Under the pieces are notes generated by a model. The model saw only the letters and a list, made by a program, of their open reading frames with translations, was not told the origin of the DNA and did not search any database. From NCBI GenBank assembly GCA_029263395.1, contig JAJCXO010000196.1:1-50956 (forward strand): a stretch of 50,956 bases of DNA, given 5' to 3'. Origin of the DNA: Acidobacteriota bacterium. Its GTDB lineage: Bacteria; Acidobacteriota; Thermoanaerobaculia; Multivoradales; J023. The first letter of the stretch is position 1. Each line of letters opens with the position of its first letter. Shown piece after piece: positions 41,808 to 50,956 of this stretch. Made by a program: the position numbers and the translations under genes.

Positions 41808-43763
41808 TTAGGACGCATCCCACTTCAGAATTTCGTCGATTGTCGTAGTCGAGATGGAGTGGTAGGACGGTCGAGCAGTTGTGTAGATCTTCCGGGCCAT
41901 CTCCAGACCGTCATCGGTTTCGGCCATGCGCTGGTAAAGCGGCTGGAGAAACTTTCGGCGACCCATGCCAGTGAGGAAGCCTTCGAGCGCTGGATAGGCG
42001 GGCTCGTAGCGATTGGCGATGACGTGGTGGAGCCAGGCGTGCAGCACTTCAGAGTTACCCGAGGCCGAGAACTTGAATGCGGCGTCGAGCTCCTGCATTT
42101 GGGGCGTCGTCAGCTCAGTGGGTAATCCTCGCAGGAAGTGCAGCCACTCATGTGTGGTCCACTCGCCGGTTGCCAGACTACCAGCAGCGGCACCCGCCGC
42201 CCAAGCATCAACCTGAGCTTCGACTTTGACGAACGCCGGGGAGTCGACCGCCGGGACATTGGCTGGTAGACCAGCGCCGTAAATCCAGTCGTCGAGTTGT
42301 ACACTGTCAGCCAAATCAGTATCGCCCGCAAACAGATCAGCGCGTAGTTGCTCGACAAAGCCAGCAGTGGTCAGCGATTGGAAGGCATTGCGGTCGAAAT
42401 AGGCTCTCAAGAAATTGTCCCAGCGTTCCCGACCCACAGCTTCTTCGAGCATGCGCAAGAAGAAGTAGCCCTTCTCGTAGGCGATGTCGGTCATCCCGTC
42501 ATCCGGGTCACGACCTGCGAGGTCGAGAAAGAGGTGGGTGTCGCGGCTGTTCTCGCCGAGCTCTTCGATCTGGCCATGAAGATCCTGTAACCCGAGAAGG
42601 GTGAGCATCGCAGCGTACGGTTGGCCATTGAGCTCTTCCATGATCCGACGCTCGAGATACACGGTGAAACCTTCGTTGAGCCAGAAATCATTCCACGTCG
42701 CGTTGGTCACCAAATTGCCCGACCAGGAGTGGGCGAGCTCATGGGCGATGAGCGCAACCAGTGAACGATCACCCGCCAGAATTGTGGGTGTCGCAAAGGT
42801 CAACCGTGGATTCTCCATACCGCCAAAGGGAAAACTGGGCGGCAGGACCAAGATGTCGTATCGACCCCACCGGTAGGGGCCATACAGGCGCTCGACGGCA
42901 GCGATCATCTCCTCCGTTTCACCAAACTCGTACGCCGCTTTTTCGACCACCGAAGGTTCGGCGAACACGCCACTGTTGGGACCCAGCGAACGGAATTCGA
43001 GATCGCCGACCGCCAGGGCCAGCAGATAAGGTGGTACCGCCTGCGGCATCTTGAAGGAGTAGATGCCGTCCGCTGCCGTCTCGATCTGATTCTCCGCACT
43101 CATCACCGCGACTAACCCGGCTGGAACCTGTACTTTGGCGCTGTAGGTGATGCGGACGCCGGGACTATCCTGGCAGGGTACCCAGGTGCGGGTGAGAATC
43201 GCCTGGCCTTGAGTAAAGAGGAAGGGGTGTTCGCCACCGGCGGTTTGGGCGGGATCCAGCCACTGAACCGCAGAGGCCTCTGGCCGAGTGGCATAGTCGA
43301 CATGCACGACTTTGGTTGTAGGCTCGATATCGATTGTCATTTCGCGGCCGAGGAGGGGAACCTCATCCCCGAGGGTGAACGCTGTCGGCTCGCTGGCGTC
43401 GTCCAGGAAGACGCCCTGAATGTCGAGATCTCGGGTGTCGAGGTGTAGCTGCTTCGCGTCGTCGGCGGCTTCAATCGTCAGCGAAGCCCGGCCGGCGATG
43501 ATCTGGGTCTCGAAATCGACTGTGAGATCAAGATCGAGATGCCGAACGACGGCTTCGTCGGGTTTTGCATAAGAATGCACGTCGTGCATGGCGTCTCCTG
43601 TCGGCGCTGGGTCAGATGCAGTGGCTGGGTAGTCGCTGGTCGGTGCGCCGCAAGCCAGCATCAGCAAGGTCGCTATGGGTAGAAGAGTCGAGGTCTGGAA
43701 TAGGGTCTGTAACAGGGTCCGTAACGATGGGCGAGTTCTGGCTGCGGTTCTTGGGGAGTGCAT
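41808..43763 (-). CDS. M1-family zinc aminopeptidase lipoprotein (LTA4H/aminopeptidase B-like)
   Basis: 651 residues from the ATG at 43763, which has AGAGG about 8 bases upstream; a longer open frame extends further but lacks signals. Seen: Arg-rich N-terminus and lipobox LLMLACG, so a lipoprotein. N-terminal beta domain ~60-260, then GGMENPRLTFATPTIL (substrate loop), LIAHELAHSWSGNLVTNATWNDFWLNEGF (zinc HExxH, about residue 338, with second-site Glu), and a C-terminal helical domain. This matches M1 peptidases with a leukotriene A4 hydrolase-type C-terminal domain. It probably cuts N-terminal residues from peptides in the periplasm. Confidence 0.94.
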   Translation of the reverse strand: MHSPRTAARTRPSLRTLLQTLFQTSTLLPIATLLMLACGAPTSDYPATASDPAPTGDAMHDVHSYAKPDEAVVRHLDLDLTVDFETQIIAGRASLTIEAADDAKQLHLDTRDLDIQGVFLDDASEPTAFTLGDEVPLLGREMTIDIEPTTKVVHVDYATRPEASAVQWLDPAQTAGGEHPFLFTQGQAILTRTWVPCQDSPGVRITYSAKVQVPAGLVAVMSAENQIETAADGIYSFKMPQAVPPYLLALAVGDLEFRSLGPNSGVFAEPSVVEKAAYEFGETEEMIAAVERLYGPYRWGRYDILVLPPSFPFGGMENPRLTFATPTILAGDRSLVALIAHELAHSWSGNLVTNATWNDFWLNEGFTVYLERRIMEELNGQPYAAMLTLLGLQDLHGQIEELGENSRDTHLFLDLAGRDPDDGMTDIAYEKGYFFLRMLEEAVGRERWDNFLRAYFDRNAFQSLTTAGFVEQLRADLFAGDTDLADSVQLDDWIYGAGLPANVPAVDSPAFVKVEAQVDAWAAGAAAGSLATGEWTTHEWLHFLRGLPTELTTPQMQELDAAFKFSASGNSEVLHAWLHHVIANRYEPAYPALEGFLTGMGRRKFLQPLYQRMAETDDGLEMARKIYTTARPSYHSISTTTIDEILKWDAS

Positions 43764-43920
43764 AGGCGACCTCTCGGATAGGGAAGGGGCTGTGGGCTGG
43801 TGTGGGGATCGAGCGGTGGCGACCGCGAGCGCGCATCGTATCAGGCTGCTTTGCGGCGCTGGACGGTGAGCTGATGGCCAATTCTGATACAATAACGTCG
43901 TTGTCGACTCCGGCGACGTC

Positions 43921-43976
43921 TGAACTTCCACCCGTCACTGAACTTTCTACCGGGCACTGTACTTCCTACCGGGCAC
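43921..43976. repeat. 18-19 bp tandem repeat upstream of rimO
   Basis: Units 43921-43938, 43939-43957 and 43958-43976 are TGAACTTCCACCCGTCAC, TGAACTTTCTACCGGGCAC and TGTACTTCCTACCGGGCAC. They lie in the 274-base spacer between the divergent aminopeptidase and rimO genes, about 60 bases before rimO. The unit is of the same size class as the other boundary repeats in this window. Confidence 0.85.
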
Positions 43977-44037
43977 TGCCTCCCCAGTTATCATCTCCCG
44001 GCCAACGTTCCTCGATCTCTAGGTCACTCTTTCGAGT

Positions 44038-45423
44038 ATGAGTATTGTCCGCAACGCGCCGCGCCAGAGCGTCGGCATGATTAGTCTCGGATGCCCCAAG
44101 AACCGAGTCGATAGCGAAATCATGCTCGGTGAGCTCAGTCAGCAGGGGTATGACGTCGTACAGAATGTCGCCGACGCCGACACGGTAATTGTCAACACTT
44201 GCGGTTTCATCGATGAGGCGAAGGAAGAGTCGATCGACACCATCTTGGAAGCAGCGGCCAACAAGTCACCCAACGGGCAATTGCTGGTCGCCGGCTGTAT
44301 GGTGAATCGGCACGGCGAAGAGCTGCGGGCCGAGATTCCAGAGATCGACGGCTTCGTCTCCCTGGATCAGCTACGTGACGTCGGCGGCTTGGTGAAGATC
44401 GGCGGCAGCGAGCCGCCACCGCCGAGTCCTTCGCATGTTGTATTCGATCACACCGCACCGCGGTTGTTGACGACCCGAGGCTTCGCTTATCTCAAGGTGG
44501 CCGAAGGTTGTAACAACCCCTGCACCTTCTGCGCCATTCCGACCTGGCGCGGTCGGTTTCGGTCGCGCACGCTGGATAGTCTGCTCACCGAAGCCCGGGA
44601 GCTCGAAGCACGAGGGATTCAGGAGCTGTGCCTGGTGGCACAGGATACGACCCGTTACGGGGAAGATCTGGACTACGGAAAACATGGTCTGGCTCAGTTG
44701 GTCGAGACTCTGCTCGACGGCACGTCCATACCCTGGATTCGGTTCCTCTACGCCTATCCCACGACGCTTGACCGCGAGCTGCTGCGGCTGATGGGGCAAG
44801 AAGAACGGTTCGTGTCCTACATCGACATGCCGTTACAGCACAGCCATCCGGAGATGCTGCGGGCAATGCGCCGCGGAGGGCGTGCCGAGCGGTACCTGCG
44901 GCTGTTGGATCAGGCCCGGGAGTTCGCCCCTGACATCTTTCTGCGCACCACGTTTATCGTCGGTTTTCCCGGTGAAACAGAGGAGCATTTCGAGCATCTG
45001 TTGGACTTCGTACGGCAGGGGCAATTCGACCACTTGGGAGGTTTTGTCTACAGCCCAGAACCCGGCACCCCTGGGGCAGAGCTTGCCAAGCGTGTCCCGC
45101 GGTCGAAAGCCCGGCGACGGTATGAGCGTTTGTTGGAGGAGCAGCGACCGATTGCGCTCAAGAGTCGCGAGGCATTGATTGGCCAGACGATGCAAGTCCT
45201 GGTGGAAGGTGTTTGTGACGAAAGTGAACATCTGCTGCAGGGGCGGCATCACGGAATGGCGCCGGATATCGATGGTCGGGTGTTAATCAACGACGGCATC
45301 GCTCCCGCCGGCACCCTGGCCGAGGTCGAGATCACCGAGGCTTATGCGGACGACGTGATCGGTCGCATTGTCGGACCCGCCTCCCAGCCGGGGATCATCC
45401 CGGCGTCTCCCCTCGTCAGCTAG
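44038..45423 (+). CDS. rimO: Ribosomal protein S12 methylthiotransferase RimO
   Basis: 461 residues. RimO methylthiolates an Asp of ribosomal protein S12 using two 4Fe-4S clusters. Seen: SLGCPKNRVDSEIMLGEL with the first cluster Cys, VNTCGFIDEAKEES, LLVAGCMVNRHGEEL, then the radical-SAM motif EGCNNPCTFCAIPTWRGRFRSR (CxxxCxxC) and a C-terminal TRAM-like domain. The length fits. The start at 44038 is supported by MSIVRNAPRQSVGMISLGCPKN, although no strong RBS is seen and 18-bp repeats lie just upstream. It is followed by ribF after 12 bases, so the genes form an operon. Confidence 0.96.
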   Translation: MSIVRNAPRQSVGMISLGCPKNRVDSEIMLGELSQQGYDVVQNVADADTVIVNTCGFIDEAKEESIDTILEAAANKSPNGQLLVAGCMVNRHGEELRAEIPEIDGFVSLDQLRDVGGLVKIGGSEPPPPSPSHVVFDHTAPRLLTTRGFAYLKVAEGCNNPCTFCAIPTWRGRFRSRTLDSLLTEARELEARGIQELCLVAQDTTRYGEDLDYGKHGLAQLVETLLDGTSIPWIRFLYAYPTTLDRELLRLMGQEERFVSYIDMPLQHSHPEMLRAMRRGGRAERYLRLLDQAREFAPDIFLRTTFIVGFPGETEEHFEHLLDFVRQGQFDHLGGFVYSPEPGTPGAELAKRVPRSKARRRYERLLEEQRPIALKSREALIGQTMQVLVEGVCDESEHLLQGRHHGMAPDIDGRVLINDGIAPAGTLAEVEITEAYADDVIGRIVGPASQPGIIPASPLVS

Positions 45424-45435
45424 AGTGTCGAGCTG

Positions 45436-46404
45436 ATGCAGGTTATCTACGACGCCTTGAAGAGCGCCGATCTGCCTTACGGCGGTATCGCGACGATCGG
45501 CAACTACGACGGCATCCATCGTGGCCAGCTGGCCGTGCTCGAGCAAGTGGTCGAGCGGGCTCGCCAGGAATCGGTGCAGTCGGTGGCGATTACCTTCGAG
45601 CCACATCCGGTGTCGGTTTTGCGGCCGGATCGGGCGCCCAAATTGCTGGCACCCGGGACCCAGCGGGAAACGCTGCTCGCCGCCGCTGGGATTGAGGTGT
45701 TGCTCGTGCTGCGGTTCAACGAAGAGCTGGCCAAGACCGAGCCGGAGGCATTCGTCCGCTCGTTTCTGCATCACGATCTCGCGCTACAGGAAATTTACGT
45801 CGGCTCGAGTTTTGTGTTCGGCAAACAACGCCGCGGCAATCTCGAACTGTTGCAGCGTTTGGGTGAGGAGCTCGGCTTCAAGGCCACTGGGGTTGATGAG
45901 GTGCTCCACCATGGCGAACCGGTTTCCTCGACTCGTATTCGATCGGCAATCGAAGACGGGCAAGTCGAACTGGCGATGGAACTCCTCGGACGCCCATACT
46001 CACTACACGGCACCGTGGTCCGGGGTGACCGCATGGGTATGCGGCTCGGCTGGCCGACCATCAACCTGCTGTCCGACAATGAGCAACTGCCGGGTGATGG
46101 GGTTTACACCAGCCGCGTGACGCTACCGTCGATGCCTGGCATCTTCGACTGCGTGACCAATGTTGGTACCCGCCCGACCGTCTACGAGAATTACCAGCAT
46201 GTGGTCGAAAGCCACATCTTGGATTTCAGTTCCGATGTTTATGGTGAACGGGTCGAGATTCAATTCTTCAAACGACTGAGGGAAGAGCGCATTTTCACTA
46301 CGGTCATGGACCTTTCGGCCCAGATTGGTCGGGATGTCGAAGCGACACGAGAATTTTTTGCCGCTCGCAGGCGTTTGGAAGAGAAGAGCGTCGCTGCCGA
46401 GTAG
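45436..46404 (+). CDS. ribF: Bifunctional riboflavin kinase/FAD synthetase RibF
   Basis: 322 residues, the family size. RibF makes FMN from riboflavin and FAD from FMN. Seen: N-terminal nucleotidyltransferase part ATIGNYDGIHRGQLAVLEQVVERAR and FEPHPVSVLRPDRAPKLL, GSSFVFGKQRRGNLELLQ, STRIRSAIEDGQVELAMELLGRPYSLHGTVVRGDRMG (start of the flavokinase module) and GWPTINL. Both domains look complete. Its placement 12 bases after rimO suggests one transcript. The product feeds the several flavoenzymes in this window. Confidence 0.96.
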   Translation: MQVIYDALKSADLPYGGIATIGNYDGIHRGQLAVLEQVVERARQESVQSVAITFEPHPVSVLRPDRAPKLLAPGTQRETLLAAAGIEVLLVLRFNEELAKTEPEAFVRSFLHHDLALQEIYVGSSFVFGKQRRGNLELLQRLGEELGFKATGVDEVLHHGEPVSSTRIRSAIEDGQVELAMELLGRPYSLHGTVVRGDRMGMRLGWPTINLLSDNEQLPGDGVYTSRVTLPSMPGIFDCVTNVGTRPTVYENYQHVVESHILDFSSDVYGERVEIQFFKRLREERIFTTVMDLSAQIGRDVEATREFFAARRRLEEKSVAAE

Positions 46405-46597
46405 CGAGTGCGGCGCTTCCGCGGAGCGTGATCGTTGCGAGACCCGTGATCGTTCAAATACACCGCGATCGAGACACCGTTGTAACCGTTCACAACCTGG
46501 GACCATCTAAACAAGAGAACATGGTTGCAAGCTGTGGCGCGATCCCTGCGATCCACAGCGACGATGACAACCAGCCAAGCACAAGGAGTTGACGACC

Positions 46598-46923
46598 ATG
46601 GCCAGCGAAAAAATCATAGAGCTCACGACCGAAAATTTCTCGAATGAGATCCAGGACAATCGTCCGATCCTGGTGGACTTCTGGGCGGAGTGGTGTGGTC
46701 CTTGCCGGATGGTTGCTCCGGTGTTGGACGAGCTAGCCAACGAGTTGGACGGCAAGGTCCGGATCGGCAAGCTCAACGTCGACGACAATCAGGAACTGTC
46801 GATTCAATACCAAGTACAGAGCATCCCGACCTTCCTCCTGTTCAAGAACGGCGAAGTTGCGGATCGCATGATGGGTGCGATGCCGAAGGCTGCGTTCGAG
46901 AAGTTCATCGGCAAGAACGTCGA

Positions 46924-46927
<4 letters not shown>
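46598..46927 (+). CDS. trxA: Thioredoxin
   Basis: 109 residues from the ATG at 46598, chosen because AAGGAG lies 9 bases upstream; a TTG at 46589 would add three residues. Seen: VDFWAEWCGPCRMVAPVLDELANEL with the redox CGPC site, VDDNQELSIQYQVQSIPTFLLFKNGE with the cis-Pro, and the C-terminal helix KAAFEKFIGKN. It is a standard bacterial thioredoxin that reduces protein disulfides. A 24-codon leader-type ORF (see findings) ends just before its start. It is the last plus-strand gene before the convergent giant kinase gene. Confidence 0.96.

Positions 46928-50956
<4,029 letters not shown>

Overview
ORGANISM. The window looks like one end of a contig from a free-living, aerobic or facultative bacterium with a GC-rich genome (roughly 60% by eye). 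Four Ser/Thr protein kinases in 51 kb, a VWA protein of the kind common in Acidobacteriota, a Ku/LigD end-joining pair and CoA-based aromatic catabolism make an Acidobacteriota-like host (Thermoanaerobaculia-type) my best guess. No rRNA or tRNA gene is present to confirm it. The right end carries a 35-base G run that looks like a sequencing artefact. LAYOUT. 1-2.8 kb: the tail of an SDR gene, then RidA, a crotonase and an acyl-CoA dehydrogenase, packed head to tail. 2.8-5.9 kb (minus): a glutamine amidotransferase and a membrane-anchored phosphodiesterase. 6.1-11.8 kb: an Old Yellow Enzyme-type reductase, a DinB-like protein, a DUF4870 membrane protein, a WYL regulator and, divergent from it, a two-domain monooxygenase/reductase of the 2-aminobenzoyl-CoA (salicylyl-CoA 5-hydroxylase) type. 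11.8-13.7 kb: a gene-poor stretch with a 24-bp inverted repeat, a secreted helix-hairpin-helix protein and a 43-bp tandem repeat. 13.7-22 kb: a giant kinase-ATPase-TPR protein, Ku, divergent LigD and a second crotonase. 22-31.5 kb: two related surface proteins (one VWA, one degenerate), DUF819, MscS, an AGCS symporter, a cNMP-domain kinase and a deoxynucleoside kinase. 31.5-38.4 kb: P450, DUF2277, an HELEH membrane protein, a beta-helix/LamG lipoprotein and a kinase with a C-terminal cNMP domain. 38.4-41.4 kb: 1.6 kb without a conventional gene, holding an orphan minus-strand terminator, hairpins and a 32-codon ORF with a strong ribosome binding site, next to an HTH-TPR regulator. 41.4-50.9 kb: an M1 aminopeptidase lipoprotein, rimO, ribF, trxA and a second giant kinase-ATPase-TPR protein. 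HOW THE GENES WORK TOGETHER. The SDR, RidA, crotonase, acyl-CoA dehydrogenase and monooxygenase/reductase fit one route for anthranilate (2-aminobenzoyl-CoA): dearomatise the ring, deaminate, then beta-oxidise. Ku and LigD form the two-component bacterial end-joining machine. The four kinases and the HTH-TPR protein make the window rich in signalling. The best candidates for something undescribed are the HTH-TPR regulator with its convergent 32-codon ORF, the two kinases with mirror-image kinase/cNMP domain order, and the many 12-19 bp tandem duplications at gene boundaries.
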